Part shown: positions 50,432 through 60,320 of the stretch, one piece after another
How the letters are laid out: each line of letters begins with the position of its first letter
Position numbering within the stretch: the stretch's first letter is position 1
Assembly: GCF_025200715.1 (NCBI RefSeq)
Contig: NZ_CP104143.1
Span: 2,955,501 to 3,019,500, forward strand
Direction: 5' to 3'
DNA length: 64,000 nucleotides
Source: Rhizobium sullae
GTDB taxonomy: Bacteria > Pseudomonadota > Alphaproteobacteria > Rhizobiales > Rhizobiaceae
Translations under genes and position numbers: made by a program
Notes under the pieces: generated by a model
What the model was told of the DNA's origin: nothing
Seen by the model: the letters and a program-made list of their open reading frames with translations, nothing else
Database searches by the model: none

Positions 50432-51498
50432 AACGGAACGCTTCGCTGTTCCTTCCGATGGCCGCGTTTGCATTGCTTGCGCTGATGAGCGGGGCACATG
50501 CGCAGTCGCCGCTCGGGATCGGAACTGCGGAGCCGAGTTTCCAGCCGACAGGCGGCCCGCTGGCACCGCTGCTTGCCTATATCAATTATGAGCAGCAGGC
50601 CTTCTACCGCGCATTGACCGCGGCACTGAGGGCGATGCGCGAAGACCCCTGGCAACTCGGGTCTCTGGTCGGCCTATCCTTCGTCTATGGCGTCTTCCAT
50701 GCAGCAGGCCCCGGGCACGGCAAGGCAGTGATCTCCTCCTACATGATCGCCAACGAAATCGAGCTGAAGCGCGGCGTAGCAATCTCCTTCATCTCAGCCT
50801 TCCTCCAGGGTGCGGTGGCAGTGGCGCTTGTTGGTGGTGCCTGGCTCATCCTGCGTGGTAGTGGCATCACACTGACGCAGGCGACGAATGCGATGGAGAT
50901 CACAAGCTTCTTGATGGTCATCGCCTTCGGCGGCTGGCTGCTTTTTCGCAAACTGCGTTCGATGGTCAGCGGCCTACCAAAACGCGAGGTCGTGGAAACC
51001 TCGGCCGGTCCGATCAGCATGGTGCTCGACTGGAGGGACAACGAAAGCCGCAGGGAGACCTCTGCCTTCGGCGAGAAGCAGGCACGCCGGGCGGGGCACA
51101 ACTTCATCTCCGGCATGGCCTGCGAGACCTGCGGCCGCTCTCATGCGCCGGACCCGTCGCTACTGGGCGGCGACACGTTTAGCATCCGGGAAGCCTGGTC
51201 GGCGATCGTTGCCGTCGGCCTCCGCCCCTGCTCCGGCGCGCTGCTCGTCATGACCTTTTCGCTGCTGAACGGCCTTTATCTCGGCGGTATTTTTTCCGTG
51301 CTCGCCATGTCGCTTGGCACGGCCATCACGGTCGCCGTCCTCGCGATCCTTGCCGTCACCGCCAAAGGCACCGCCGTTCGTATCTCGGGCCGCGGCTCGA
51401 CGACTTCAGTCTGGGTTGGCAACGCGATCGAAATTCTGGGTGCCGTTCTAGTGATTTTCATGGGCGTGCTGCTGCTGGGAGCCTCGCTTCAGGGGTAG
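50425..51498 (+). CDS. NicO/RcnA-type nickel/cobalt (metal) transporter
   Basis: A 357-residue membrane protein from the ATG at 50425 (GGAGG upstream). A signal peptide (cleavage after AHA) precedes about six membrane helices. FHAAGPGHGKAVISSY is the transporter signature, with metal-binding histidines. A loop at 233-240 reads CETCGRSH, another possible metal site, and GLRPCSGALLVMTF repeats the family pattern. Coupled to the DUF1007 gene. Direction and metal (Ni, Co, Zn) cannot be told from sequence; family members include exporters. Confidence 0.88.
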   Translation: MLKRNASLFLPMAAFALLALMSGAHAQSPLGIGTAEPSFQPTGGPLAPLLAYINYEQQAFYRALTAALRAMREDPWQLGSLVGLSFVYGVFHAAGPGHGKAVISSYMIANEIELKRGVAISFISAFLQGAVAVALVGGAWLILRGSGITLTQATNAMEITSFLMVIAFGGWLLFRKLRSMVSGLPKREVVETSAGPISMVLDWRDNESRRETSAFGEKQARRAGHNFISGMACETCGRSHAPDPSLLGGDTFSIREAWSAIVAVGLRPCSGALLVMTFSLLNGLYLGGIFSVLAMSLGTAITVAVLAILAVTAKGTAVRISGRGSTTSVWVGNAIEILGAVLVIFMGVLLLGASLQG

Positions 51499-51502
51499 GC
51501 TG

Positions 51503-51709
51503 CTACTTCCCCCTACCTCGTTGATACCGCGCCCTCAGCCAGAATATCGCAAAGAAGCCGAGCAGCAGCGCAGCGCCGGCGACAAACGCGAGCACTGGAG
51601 AGTAATTGCCGATCCAAAGAACAAGCGTCGGCAGGAAATAGATGACCAGCCCTACCCCGACGAGGATGATCCCGGCGGCGATCGCCTGAGAACGGCTTTC
51701 CGGGCTCAT
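51503..51709 (-). CDS. Small two-helix membrane protein
   Basis: A 68-residue protein with two membrane helices (about 9-29 and 37-58) and a basic end (RARYQRGRGK). It overlaps the GNAT gene upstream by 4 bases (ATGA), so it is translated from the same transcript. It ends 4 bases from the convergent NicO gene. I recognise no family and assign no function. Confidence 0.6.
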   Translation of the reverse strand: MSPESRSQAIAAGIILVGVGLVIYFLPTLVLWIGNYSPVLAFVAGAALLLGFFAIFWLRARYQRGRGK

Positions 51710-52398
51710 GCGAGCCTTTCCTTTTCGAGATCGGCACGGATATCCTGCAGGCGCCGGCGCTGCTTGCCTTCGGCATCGAAGTTATCCGGCGCAAGCCAGG
51801 TCTCGAAAGCATCCTTGATTATCGGCCATTCGCTGTCGATCATGGAGAACCAGGCGGTATCGCGGTTGCGGCGCTTGGAGATCATATGCTGGCGGAACAC
51901 GCCTTCGAAGGTGAAGCCGTAGCGTGCCGCCGTCGTCTTGCTGGCTTCGTTGTTGTTGTCGCACTTCCATTCGTAGCGGCGGTAACCAAGGTCTTCGAAG
52001 ACATGCTTGGCCATCAGGTAATGCGCTTCGGTGGAAAGCGGCGAACGCTTCATATCCGGCCCATGCGCCACACCGCCGATTTCGACGACGCCGTTGGCCG
52101 GGTCGGCGCGCATGTAATTGGCCATGCCGACGATCCTGCCGGTGGCATTGTCGCGAAAGACGTGGGTAAGCCAGCCGGACTTGGCATGGGCGTTCTCGAG
52201 CCACTTGGCAAAATCGTCCAAGCCGGTGAAATCGTCCTGCGAGAAATAGAGAAGCAGCGGATTGATACCCATGCCGCCGAGGCCGTCCCAGAGCGCCCGA
52301 AGATGCTCCGCGCGGACATAGGGCTCGACGGTCACGTAGCGCCCCTTCAGTGTCACATAATCAGGTGCCGGCACCTTGAAATTCGATAGATCGCGCAT
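51706..52398 (-). CDS. GNAT-family N-acetyltransferase (RimJ/RimL-like)
   Basis: A 230-residue protein from the ATG at 52398 with GAGGAGTGAGC upstream. The sequence YVTVEPYVRAEHLRAL, IGGVAHGPDMKRSPLSTEAHYLMAKHVFEDLGYRRYEWKC and NNEASKTTAARYGFTFEGVFRQ is the RimJ/RimL-type acetyltransferase fold. Such enzymes acetylate protein N termini or small amines. It is coupled to the small membrane protein gene downstream. Confidence 0.88.
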   Translation of the reverse strand: MRDLSNFKVPAPDYVTLKGRYVTVEPYVRAEHLRALWDGLGGMGINPLLLYFSQDDFTGLDDFAKWLENAHAKSGWLTHVFRDNATGRIVGMANYMRADPANGVVEIGGVAHGPDMKRSPLSTEAHYLMAKHVFEDLGYRRYEWKCDNNNEASKTTAARYGFTFEGVFRQHMISKRRNRDTAWFSMIDSEWPIIKDAFETWLAPDNFDAEGKQRRRLQDIRADLEKERLA

Positions 52399-52462
52399 GC
52401 TCACTCCTCTCATCGGAAGAGTGGATAGGCCAGCCGCCCGGGAAAGGCAACCGGCCCGCATG

Positions 52463-53182
52463 TCACTGTGACAAGGAAACCTTGGCGGAGGAAACCGTTG
52501 CTTCGATGTGGTCCACAAGCGCATCGGCAAGGCCGAGACGGCCGGCAAGAAGGTCGAGATAGCCGCGCTCAGCACGCGAGTCCGGCTCGATCGTCAGGCG
52601 CGAGGCCGTATAGAGCTCGACCTTCTGTTCCTCGGTCCCGGCGGCGGCGACCAGCGCGTCGAGATCGGTCGGCGAGGCAAGCTCATGCTCGATGAAGGAC
52701 GCGGCTTCGCCGCTGACATCGGCGGCCTTCATCTTGTCCATGATATGCGCACGCTCGGCATCATCGATATGCCCGTCGGCCTTGGCCGCCGCGATCATGG
52801 CGCGGATGAGCACAAGGGCAAATTCATTGCTGCCTGCGGGCGATGCCGGGCCGAAGCCAGATTCGGCCGGTGCCGGCAGCAGAACGGGCGTCGAAGGTGG
52901 AGTGACATCCGAAGGCGTGGCGGGTGCCTGACCTGCCTGGTAATTCTTGTAGGCCTGGTAGCCGAGACCGGCGATAGCCGCAAGCCCGCCGATCGCAAGC
53001 GCATTTCCGGCGATATTTCGGCCCGTTTTCGTTCCGAGAAGCACGGTTGCCAGCGCTCCGGCCTTCCACGGATTGTCCTTGGCCAACTGGACGGTATCTC
53101 CGGCTCTGTCGCGGACACTGCCGCCAACGCCCGGTATTTGCGAGCCCAGAAACTGGTCAAGAAGTTTCTTCGCGTCGAACAT
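52463..53182 (-). CDS. DUF533 (YebE-like) inner-membrane protein with TerB-like domain
   Basis: A 239-residue protein. An N-terminal part with a Gly/Ala-rich membrane segment (about 48-77, ALAIGGLAAIAGLGYQAY) is followed by a Pro-rich linker and a C-terminal helical domain from about residue 115 with AAKADGHIDDAERAHI, the acidic loop of the TerB/DUF533 fold that may bind a divalent metal. Its E. coli relative YebE responds to envelope stress; its role is not established. Confidence 0.85.
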   Translation of the reverse strand: MFDAKKLLDQFLGSQIPGVGGSVRDRAGDTVQLAKDNPWKAGALATVLLGTKTGRNIAGNALAIGGLAAIAGLGYQAYKNYQAGQAPATPSDVTPPSTPVLLPAPAESGFGPASPAGSNEFALVLIRAMIAAAKADGHIDDAERAHIMDKMKAADVSGEAASFIEHELASPTDLDALVAAAGTEEQKVELYTASRLTIEPDSRAERGYLDLLAGRLGLADALVDHIEATVSSAKVSLSQ

Positions 53183-53286
53183 CCTTCATCGTCTCCCTGT
53201 TAAAGGCAGACCTGAAGATAGGAAGCAAACCTGCAAATACAAATGCCGGCAAAACCGCCCGCATCCTAGAACACTCGGGGAAAATG

Positions 53287-53925
53287 TCAGGCCTTCAGCG
53301 CAGCCGCTTCCGAGGCGAGCTTGGTGATGCCTGCCCAATCGCCCGCGGCGACGAGTTCCTTCGGCGCCACCCAGGATCCGCCGACGCAAATGACGTTCGG
53401 CAGCGACAGGTAGTCATTGGCATTTTTGAGCGAAATGCCGCCGGTCGGGCAGAAGAACGTGCCGGCGAGCGGTGAGGAGAGCGCCTTGAGGTATGCCACA
53501 CCACCCGCCTGCTCGGCCGGGAAGAACTTTAGCACCTGATAACCTTCTTCGCGAAGCGCCATGACTTCGCTGGCCGTCGCAGCGCCCGGTAGCAGCGGAA
53601 CCGGCGATTTCGATGCCGCGGCGAGCAGTTCCTGCGTGGCGCCTGGGCTGACGACGAACTTCGAGCCGGCGGCAACGGCTGCATCCCAGTGCTGGGCGTT
53701 CAGGATCGTGCCTGTGCCGACTTCGGCACCTTCGACTTCCTGCGCAACGGCGCGGACCGTATCGAGTGCGGCAGGCGTGCGCATGGTGATCTCGATCGCC
53801 TTCAGACCGCCTGCGACCAGCGCGCGCGCCAACAAAACGCCGGACTTCACGTCATCGACGATGAGCACCGGAACGACTGGCTGGAGTTTGAGGATGGAAA
53901 GGAGCTTTTCTGTCTTCTCGCCCAT
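53287..53925 (-). CDS. eda: KDPG aldolase (2-dehydro-3-deoxy-6-phosphogluconate aldolase)
   Basis: Class I aldolase of 212 residues that splits KDPG to pyruvate and glyceraldehyde-3-phosphate in the Entner-Doudoroff pathway, the main glucose route of rhizobia. Glu45 (EITMRT) and the Schiff-base lysine Lys133 (VLKFFPAE) are in place, and the family segment GAGTIL-like VGTGTILN is present. No edd or zwf gene is adjacent; they are elsewhere in rhizobial genomes. Confidence 0.95.
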   Translation of the reverse strand: MGEKTEKLLSILKLQPVVPVLIVDDVKSGVLLARALVAGGLKAIEITMRTPAALDTVRAVAQEVEGAEVGTGTILNAQHWDAAVAAGSKFVVSPGATQELLAAASKSPVPLLPGAATASEVMALREEGYQVLKFFPAEQAGGVAYLKALSSPLAGTFFCPTGGISLKNANDYLSLPNVICVGGSWVAPKELVAAGDWAGITKLASEAAALKA

Positions 53926-54076
53926 AGCAGCACGGTTCCTTAAAGCGTTGAATTCGGGCTCCCGAATACCCCTGCGGACGGGCTTTGTCGAGACAAAACA
54001 GATGCGGCAAGAAGTGGGTATCCCTCCTGGGAGATTTACGTTACGGTACGCCGATCGTCACAAAAGGTTCACTGAA

Positions 54077-54565
54077 ATGGCGAAAGAGATCGAGCGGAAA
54101 TTTCTGGTACGCAACGACGGCTGGCGCGCAAAGGCCGAGACGAAATCGCTCCTTAGGCAGGGCTACATCGCCTCGATGGACGACCGCTCCGTGCGTGTGC
54201 GCATCCTCGACGGAAAGAAAGCGAAGCTGACGATCAAGATTGGCCGCAGCACTGTCACCCGCGACGAGTTCGAATACGAAATCCCTGTTTCCGATGCCGA
54301 AGAACTGATGCAGAGCGCCATCGGCCTCGTGATTGAAAAGACGCGCTACCGCGTGCCGCATGACAGCTTCGTCTGGGAAGTCGACGTTTTTGCCGGCGCG
54401 CACCGCGGGCTGGTGATTGCGGAAGTGGAAATGGGGTCCGAGGATGACAATCCCTCCCGTCCCGCTTGGCTCGGCCGCGAAGTGACCGGCGATTTCCGCT
54501 ATTCCAACCAGGCACTCGCCACCGAATTCGAGTACGATCAGGATGCCCTTTCGCATACGGCCTGA
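54077..54565 (+). CDS. CYTH-domain protein (triphosphate tunnel metalloenzyme)
   Basis: A 162-residue protein from the ATG at 54077. The ExExK signature is at residues 4-8 (EIERK), and the tunnel shows alternating charged strands such as RVRILDGKKAKLTIK and FEYEIPVSDAEEL. Bacterial members hydrolyse inorganic triphosphate. Its 3' end overlaps by 23 bases the following CHAD gene; CYTH and CHAD are often fused in one protein, so the two probably work together on polyphosphate. Confidence 0.9.
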   Translation: MAKEIERKFLVRNDGWRAKAETKSLLRQGYIASMDDRSVRVRILDGKKAKLTIKIGRSTVTRDEFEYEIPVSDAEELMQSAIGLVIEKTRYRVPHDSFVWEVDVFAGAHRGLVIAEVEMGSEDDNPSRPAWLGREVTGDFRYSNQALATEFEYDQDALSHTA

Positions 54566-55439
54566 TGCGGATTTTACCGATGAGTTCCGAAGGGTGGCGA
54601 CGGAACAGCTTGAACGCGCCATTGCCGTTCTTGAGAAGCGGCCGGACGGCGCGGACGAAGCGGTTCATGATTTTCGCAAGAACCTGAAGCGGCTGCGCTC
54701 GCTTTACCGGCTCGTGGCGAAAGAGGTGCCGGACTTTCAGAAGTGCGAAAATGCCAGACTGCGCGACATCGCAAAATCGCTCTCGGCGATCAGGGACGCA
54801 GCAGCTCTGATCGGCACCGCCGAATATCTGCAAAAAGGCGCCCGCAGCGACGCAGAGAGCGAGGCGCTCAGCCGCATCGTCGCCGTTCTCGAAGCACGCC
54901 GCGACTGGATGGCCAAGGCCGAAAGCGGGCTTGAACAGAAGCTTCACGAGACGGCCGTGACGCTGAAGGATGCGATCGCCGCACTCGACGAGGTTTCCTT
55001 CAAAAACAGCCATCGCAGAAACGCTCGCATGCTCGCCAAAGGCTGGCAGCGAACCTTGCGAAGGGCGCGGGCGGCGCTCACGGCATGCCACGATACGGCA
55101 GCAGCCGAAGATTTTCATGAACTGCGCAAGCGAACCTATGACTACCGGCTCTATCACGCGCTGCTGCGCAATCTGTGGCCCGCCGCGATGAAGGCGAAGC
55201 ACGATGACGCCGAGGAACTGGCAGAGCAGCTCGGCCGTATAAATGATCTCTCGGTGCTTTCGCAACTGGTTGAGGCCGAGCCGCAGCTCATTACCCGCAA
55301 CGAAGATCTCGCTCATCTGCTCGACGCCATCATCTTCCGCCAGCAGGAAGAGCGGCACAGCGCTCTTGCCAGCGCCGAACGCGTCTTTGCCGACAAACCG
55401 CGGCGCGAGGCTAGCCGTATCGAAGCACTCTGGCTGTAG
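54543..55439 (+). CDS. CHAD-domain protein
   Basis: A 298-residue helical protein with the CHAD pattern: [18 protein letters not shown] near residue 40 and [18 protein letters not shown] near residue 195, with conserved basic residues and histidines that bind polyphosphate. It overlaps the CYTH gene and has little ribosome binding site of its own, so translation is coupled. CHAD proteins bind polyphosphate granules; the partner CYTH domain could be the hydrolase. Confidence 0.9.
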   Translation: MPFRIRPDADFTDEFRRVATEQLERAIAVLEKRPDGADEAVHDFRKNLKRLRSLYRLVAKEVPDFQKCENARLRDIAKSLSAIRDAAALIGTAEYLQKGARSDAESEALSRIVAVLEARRDWMAKAESGLEQKLHETAVTLKDAIAALDEVSFKNSHRRNARMLAKGWQRTLRRARAALTACHDTAAAEDFHELRKRTYDYRLYHALLRNLWPAAMKAKHDDAEELAEQLGRINDLSVLSQLVEAEPQLITRNEDLAHLLDAIIFRQQEERHSALASAERVFADKPRREASRIEALWL

Positions 55440-55533
55440 TTTGAAGCTGAATCTCGAAGGTGGGCTGATCCGTGTCTTCAGGTCGCATTGCCAACGCTTG
55501 CGCGAAAACGCTGCAGACTGTATTTCAGCGCGC

Positions 55534-56463
55534 ATGACCGACAGCATCAATCACACCAGCCCGTTCCTCGTGGCGGCGCTTTACCATTTTGTTTCCGTGC
55601 CGCGCTTCGAAAGCCTGCGCGAGCCTCTGCAGGCGCTTTGCGAAGAAAACGGCGTGAAAGGCACACTGCTTCTGGCGCATGAGGGCATCAACGGAACGAT
55701 CGCCGGGCCGGATGTGGGCATCCGGACGGTGCTCGCCTATCTGCGCGCGCAGCCGGAATTCGCGGCGCTAGAGCACAAGGAAAGCCGCTCATCCAAGATG
55801 CCTTTCCTGCGCATGAAGGTGAAGCTCAAGAAAGAGATTGTCACGATGGGCGTCGAGAATATCGACCCTAACATGGTCGTCGGCACCTATGTGACGCCGC
55901 AGCATTGGAATGCGCTGATTTCCGACCCCGACACCATCGTCATCGACACACGCAACGACTACGAGACGGCGATCGGTACCTTCCGCGGCGCGGTCGACCC
56001 GAAGACGAAGACCTTCCGCGACTTTCCGGAATGGGTGCGCCAGAACACCGGCCTGCACAACAAGCCGAAGATCGCCATGTACTGCACAGGTGGTATCCGC
56101 TGCGAAAAGGCGACGGCTTTCATGAAAGAGCAAGGTTTTGAGGAGGTCTACCACCTCAAGGGCGGCATTCTGAAATACCTGGAAGAAGTTCCGCAGGAGG
56201 AAAGTCTCTGGGACGGCGCCTGCTTCGTCTTCGATGAGCGAGTCTCGGTCGAGCATGGACTCAAGGAAGGCGAGCACAAGCTCTGTCATGCCTGCCGCAA
56301 TCCAATTACCGCAGAGGAGATCACGTCGCCTCTCTACGAGGAAGGCGTTTCCTGCAGCAACTGCTACCACACGCGCACCGACGACGACCGGCTGCGCTAC
56401 CGTCAACGGCAGCTCCAGATCGCGCTTGCCAAGAAGCGCGGTCAGAAGCACATCGGGATTTAG
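55534..56463 (+). CDS. trhO: tRNA uridine-34 hydroxylase TrhO (rhodanese family)
   Basis: A 309-residue protein from the ATG at 55534. An N-terminal ferredoxin-like domain (about 10-110) is followed by a rhodanese domain with the loop CTGGIRCEK at 184-192, where Cys184 is the likely catalytic residue. The C terminus has four cysteines in CHAC and CSNC, a probable zinc knuckle. TrhO uses oxygen to hydroxylate uridine 34 of some tRNAs. Good family length; UPF0176 in older annotation. In-frame codons upstream to 55243 overlap the CHAD gene and are not used. Confidence 0.9.
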   Translation: MTDSINHTSPFLVAALYHFVSVPRFESLREPLQALCEENGVKGTLLLAHEGINGTIAGPDVGIRTVLAYLRAQPEFAALEHKESRSSKMPFLRMKVKLKKEIVTMGVENIDPNMVVGTYVTPQHWNALISDPDTIVIDTRNDYETAIGTFRGAVDPKTKTFRDFPEWVRQNTGLHNKPKIAMYCTGGIRCEKATAFMKEQGFEEVYHLKGGILKYLEEVPQEESLWDGACFVFDERVSVEHGLKEGEHKLCHACRNPITAEEITSPLYEEGVSCSNCYHTRTDDDRLRYRQRQLQIALAKKRGQKHIGI

Positions 56464-56465
56464 GG

Positions 56466-58673
56466 TCAGGCAGCGGTTATCCGGCGCGGCATCGCGTCAA
56501 GCGCACGGCGTGCCTCAAGCATTTCGGTGATTCTGTCTGCCGGCACCGGCTTGCTGAAGAAATAACCCTGGAGGCAATCGCAACCGAAGAGACGGGCGGC
56601 GAGCGCCTGCTCTTCTGTCTCGATGCCCTCGGCCGTCACCGGAATATCCAATGAGCGGGCCAGCGCGACCGTCGCTTGCAGCATCTCGCGCTGGCTGTCG
56701 CTTTCGGTGACGCCCTCAATCAGCGAGCGGTCGATCTTGATGCGGTCGAAGCCGAACTGGCGGAGATAGCCGATCGATGAAAAGCCCGAACCGAAATCGT
56801 CGAGCGCTATCTTGACGCCGAGCGTCTTCAGCCGCTCGATCGAATGGCGGGTGCGCTGCGGGTTTTGGATCATGTAGCCTTCGGTGATCTCGAGCGTTAT
56901 GCGCTCCGCCTCGATCTCCGTCTGTTTTAGGACATAGCGGACATAGTCGGTAAAGGCCGGGTTCCGGAACTGGCCGGGGGAAACGTTTACGGCAACACGC
57001 AGTTCGGGCCACTGCTTGGCCGTCTCGCAGGCTTTGCGCAGCACGAAGAGACCGAGTGCCTCGATAAGCCCGCTGGTTTCTGCGATCGGAATGAAAACCT
57101 CCGGCGAGACTGGCCCGTAGCCGGGACGGTTCCAGCGCACCAGCGCTTCGACACCATTCATCTCATGAGAGGAGGCGTCGATCAGCGGCTGATAGGCCAG
57201 TGTCAGATCGCCGCTTTCGATCGCGATGCGCAGATCGAGTTCAAGCGCATTTCGCTCCTCGCGGTCGGCATCCATAGCGGGATCGTAAAGCGTCATGCGG
57301 GCCCGACCGGCTTCCTTGGCCTTGTACATCGCAAGATCGGCACGGCGGACCAATTCTTCGCGGCCGATCGTCCCGCCAGCAGCCATCGCGATGCCGATAC
57401 TGGCGCCAATGACTACGACGCGCCGGCCGATCTCCAGCGGCTCCGCCAGGAAATCCAGAATCTGTTCCGAAAGCTGCAGTGCATCGGCGTTGCCGCCTTC
57501 GGACTGGAAGGCGATCGCGAATTCGTCGCCGCCAATGCGCGCCAGAACCGCACCCTCTGGGATCAGCACCTTGAGACCGGCAGCAACCGCGCGGATCAAC
57601 TGGTCACCGGTCCCGTGCCCGTAGCTGTCGTTGACTTCCTTGAAACCGTCGAGGTCGAGATAAAGAAGCAGCACGTTCTTGCCGGTCTGCTTGGCCTTGG
57701 CAACGACGTCATCGACAGCAATTCCCAAGCCTTCACGGTTCGATAGCCCACTGAGGCGATCGCGGAGGGCATCCTCGCGGGCATTGTTTTCCTCTGCCTT
57801 CAGCCGGCGTCCAGCGAGCCAGCCTATGACGAGCAGCACAGCGAAGAACAGCCCGACGAGACCGAGCGCCTTCACAACCGTCGGACGCACTTGGGCGTAG
57901 CTGATGTCGCCCGGCGAACGCGAAATCCACACGAGTTTGCCAAGCGCCTTACCGGCGGCATCATCGATCGCCACGGAATACTGCGCGTCGTAAGCGGCTG
58001 GCACCAGCTTCAAACCCTGAATAACGTAGGTCTCACCGAGGCCCTTGATCGTCGCGTCGTTCAGATGCCGAGCAAAAATCAGGTAGCGGCGCTGGCCGAC
58101 GGGTGTATTCAAGGCGCCGGATTTTTCCCGCACGAGCGCAACGCCAACTGCCGCGATGCCGCTCTTGGTGCCGATGAAACCCACGGCTTCCGGTGATTCA
58201 AGTCCGGCGGCCTTCACTTTGTCGAACAACGTCCAAAGCGATGGCGCAAAGAAATCATCAAGCGCTTCACTCATCGACAGGCCATCGCGATAGACCATCA
58301 GCGGCTTCTTATCGTCATCTACGACGATTGCCATGTCGAAAAGCGCGCTGTTGGAGGACATTTCGCCGTAGTTGCTGATCGTCCAAGCCATGCCATCCGG
58401 GGCATAGACATTGACGGCCGCATCGTCCCAGGCGGCATAGTCGTTCAACGTTGCGCCGAGCTGGGCTACGAATGTCTTGAGAGCGCCAGCCGTGGTTTCA
58501 CGAGAACGTTCGTCGTCGAGAATATTGGCGTTATCTGTGACGCGTGACAGCGCCGTCAGCACCATGACGGTTACGACCGCGACCATGACCGCAAAGGAAA
58601 AAAGCACACCCGTAACAGTTGCGTGGCGGCCAATCCCCAAAGCTTGATTTTTTTGCCTAAAGAACGCAGGCAT
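56466..58673 (-). CDS. CHASE4-GGDEF-EAL cyclic-di-GMP enzyme
   Basis: A 735-residue membrane protein. Helices at about 20-42 and 265-287 enclose a CHASE4 sensor with the typical NDYAAWDDA motif. A GGDEF domain (about 305-460) has an intact ARIGGDEFAIAF, and an EAL domain (about 475-725) has an intact VEALVRW and DDFGSGFSS. Both making and breaking cyclic-di-GMP are possible; which dominates cannot be told. It is the second GGDEF/EAL protein in this window, the other having a degenerate GGDEF. Confidence 0.92.
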   Translation of the reverse strand: MPAFFRQKNQALGIGRHATVTGVLFSFAVMVAVVTVMVLTALSRVTDNANILDDERSRETTAGALKTFVAQLGATLNDYAAWDDAAVNVYAPDGMAWTISNYGEMSSNSALFDMAIVVDDDKKPLMVYRDGLSMSEALDDFFAPSLWTLFDKVKAAGLESPEAVGFIGTKSGIAAVGVALVREKSGALNTPVGQRRYLIFARHLNDATIKGLGETYVIQGLKLVPAAYDAQYSVAIDDAAGKALGKLVWISRSPGDISYAQVRPTVVKALGLVGLFFAVLLVIGWLAGRRLKAEENNAREDALRDRLSGLSNREGLGIAVDDVVAKAKQTGKNVLLLYLDLDGFKEVNDSYGHGTGDQLIRAVAAGLKVLIPEGAVLARIGGDEFAIAFQSEGGNADALQLSEQILDFLAEPLEIGRRVVVIGASIGIAMAAGGTIGREELVRRADLAMYKAKEAGRARMTLYDPAMDADREERNALELDLRIAIESGDLTLAYQPLIDASSHEMNGVEALVRWNRPGYGPVSPEVFIPIAETSGLIEALGLFVLRKACETAKQWPELRVAVNVSPGQFRNPAFTDYVRYVLKQTEIEAERITLEITEGYMIQNPQRTRHSIERLKTLGVKIALDDFGSGFSSIGYLRQFGFDRIKIDRSLIEGVTESDSQREMLQATVALARSLDIPVTAEGIETEEQALAARLFGCDCLQGYFFSKPVPADRITEMLEARRALDAMPRRITAA

Positions 58674-58786
58674 ACATTGCTCCCCGATAACGGAGGACTT
58701 TGCCAGTCAAGGCTTCAAAAACGGTTAAAGCGAACGGTACAAGGCCTCATCCGTGTGATTTTTCTCCATCAAAATCACTCGGCGTT

Positions 58787-58814
58787 AAAAACCCTCCCCG
58801 CGGAACGGGAAGGG
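58787..58814 (-). terminator. Rho-independent terminator after metQ
   Basis: On the minus strand CCCTTCCC (58814-58807) pairs with GGGGAGGG (58799-58792) with one G-U pair around a 7-base loop, followed by TTTTT. It lies about 30 bases after the metQ stop and separates the methionine importer from the GGDEF/EAL gene. Confidence 0.85.
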
Positions 58815-58845
58815 CTTGATTTCATAACGGTGTTTTAGCCGCGGC

Positions 58846-59622
58846 TTACCAGCCTGCGATGACCGAGCCCTTGAAAGTATCGGCGATAAACTGCTTCACA
58901 GCATCGCTGTGGTAGGCTTTGACCAGCGTCTTGACCCAAGGCTGATCCTTGTCCTTCTCGCTAACCGCCAGAATGTTGACGTAAGGCGCCTTCTCACCTT
59001 CGCGGGCGATCGGGTCCTTCGCCGGGTCAAGACCGGCTTCCAGTGCATAGTTGGTGTTGATAACAGCGGCATCCACGTCGTCAAGCGAGCGCGGCAGCTG
59101 GGCGGCATCGAGTTCGGCGAACTTCAGATTCTTGGCATTTTCGGTGACATCGGCAGGGCCGACCTTCAGGCTCGCGCCATCCTTGAGCTTGATGAGTCCC
59201 TTATCGGCGAGGATCAGCAGAGCACGGCCGCCATTGGTCGGGTCGTTGGGGATCGCAACGGTAGCGCCATCAGCAAGCTCGTCCAGGCTCTTCACCTTCT
59301 TGGAATAGACGCCCATCGGGAAGTTGACCGTATAGGCGACGTCAACGATCTTGAAGCCGCGATCGGCGACCTGGTTGTCGAGATAGGGCTTGTGCTGGAA
59401 GGAGTTGGCGCTCAGCTCGCCATCGGCAAGCGCCTGGTTCGGCACGACATAGTCGGAAAATTCCAGGATCTCGATGTCGAGGCCTTTGGGCGCTGCGACT
59501 TCCTTCACTTTCTCCATGATCTGTGCATGCGGACCCGGCGTGACGCCGATCTTGATAGTTTCCGCCGCGACGGCAGTTCCAAAGACCGCCGCAAAGGCAG
59601 CCGCGAGGATGATTTTCTTCAT
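58846..59622 (-). CDS. metQ: Methionine ABC transporter substrate-binding protein
   Basis: A 258-residue NlpA/MetQ-family protein from the ATG at 59622 with AAGGAGAAAA upstream. The signal peptide ends VAA/ETIKIGV and has no lipobox cysteine, so it should be a free periplasmic protein and not the lipoprotein seen in enterobacteria. Family motifs include FSDYVVPNQALADGELSANSFQH and AIPNDPTNGGRALL. It is the last gene of metN-metI-metQ. Confidence 0.94.
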   Translation of the reverse strand: MKKIILAAAFAAVFGTAVAAETIKIGVTPGPHAQIMEKVKEVAAPKGLDIEILEFSDYVVPNQALADGELSANSFQHKPYLDNQVADRGFKIVDVAYTVNFPMGVYSKKVKSLDELADGATVAIPNDPTNGGRALLILADKGLIKLKDGASLKVGPADVTENAKNLKFAELDAAQLPRSLDDVDAAVINTNYALEAGLDPAKDPIAREGEKAPYVNILAVSEKDKDQPWVKTLVKAYHSDAVKQFIADTFKGSVIAGW

Positions 59623-59654
59623 CGGGTTTTCTCCTTGGGTTATGGGCAATTCGA

Positions 59655-60320
59655 TCAATTCTTGCGGGATCGCTTGTCAAAGCGGCGCGCGAGCGCATCG
59701 CCGGCGCTCTGCACGGCCTGGACGAGCAGGATCAAGACGATGACGACGACCAGCATCACATCCGGCATGAAGCGCTGGTAGCCGTAACGGATGCCGAGAT
59801 CGCCGAGCCCGCCTCCGCCCACCGCGCCGACCATCGCCGAGTAGCCGATGAGGCTGACCAGCGTCATTGTGAGCGCCAGCGTCAGCGCCGGACGCGCTTC
59901 GGCAAGAAGCACCTTGCGTACGATCTGCATCGGGGTCGCACCCATGGCGCGGGCGGCTTCGATCAGACCCTTGTCTACGTCGCGAATGGCGGCTTCGACG
60001 AGCCGCGCAAAGAACGGGATGGTTGCGATCGTCAGCGGCACGATCGCCGCCTTGGTGCCGATCGACGTGCCGGTGACGAGGCGTGTGAAAGGAATGATTG
60101 CGACAACGAGGATGATGAATGGCGTCGAGCGTGTCGCGTTGACGATCAATCCAACGATCCGGTTCACGGAAGGCGCCGGAAAGAGCTCGCCGCGACCGCT
60201 GGTCGCCAGGAACACGCCGATCGGCAGCCCGATAAGGGAGCCGATGAAGCCCGCGATCGCCACCATGCGCAGCGTATCGAGCGTTGCCTTGCCAATGAGA
60301 AGCAGGAGATCAGGAGACAT
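59655..60320 (-). CDS. metI: Methionine ABC transporter permease
   Basis: A 221-residue permease from the ATG at 60320. Five membrane segments and the ATPase-contact loop ([26 protein letters not shown], near residue 130) are typical of MetI. Its start overlaps the end of metN by 11 bases, showing coupled translation; metQ follows after 32 bases. Confidence 0.95.
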   Translation of the reverse strand: MSPDLLLLIGKATLDTLRMVAIAGFIGSLIGLPIGVFLATSGRGELFPAPSVNRIVGLIVNATRSTPFIILVVAIIPFTRLVTGTSIGTKAAIVPLTIATIPFFARLVEAAIRDVDKGLIEAARAMGATPMQIVRKVLLAEARPALTLALTMTLVSLIGYSAMVGAVGGGGLGDLGIRYGYQRFMPDVMLVVVIVLILLVQAVQSAGDALARRFDKRSRKN

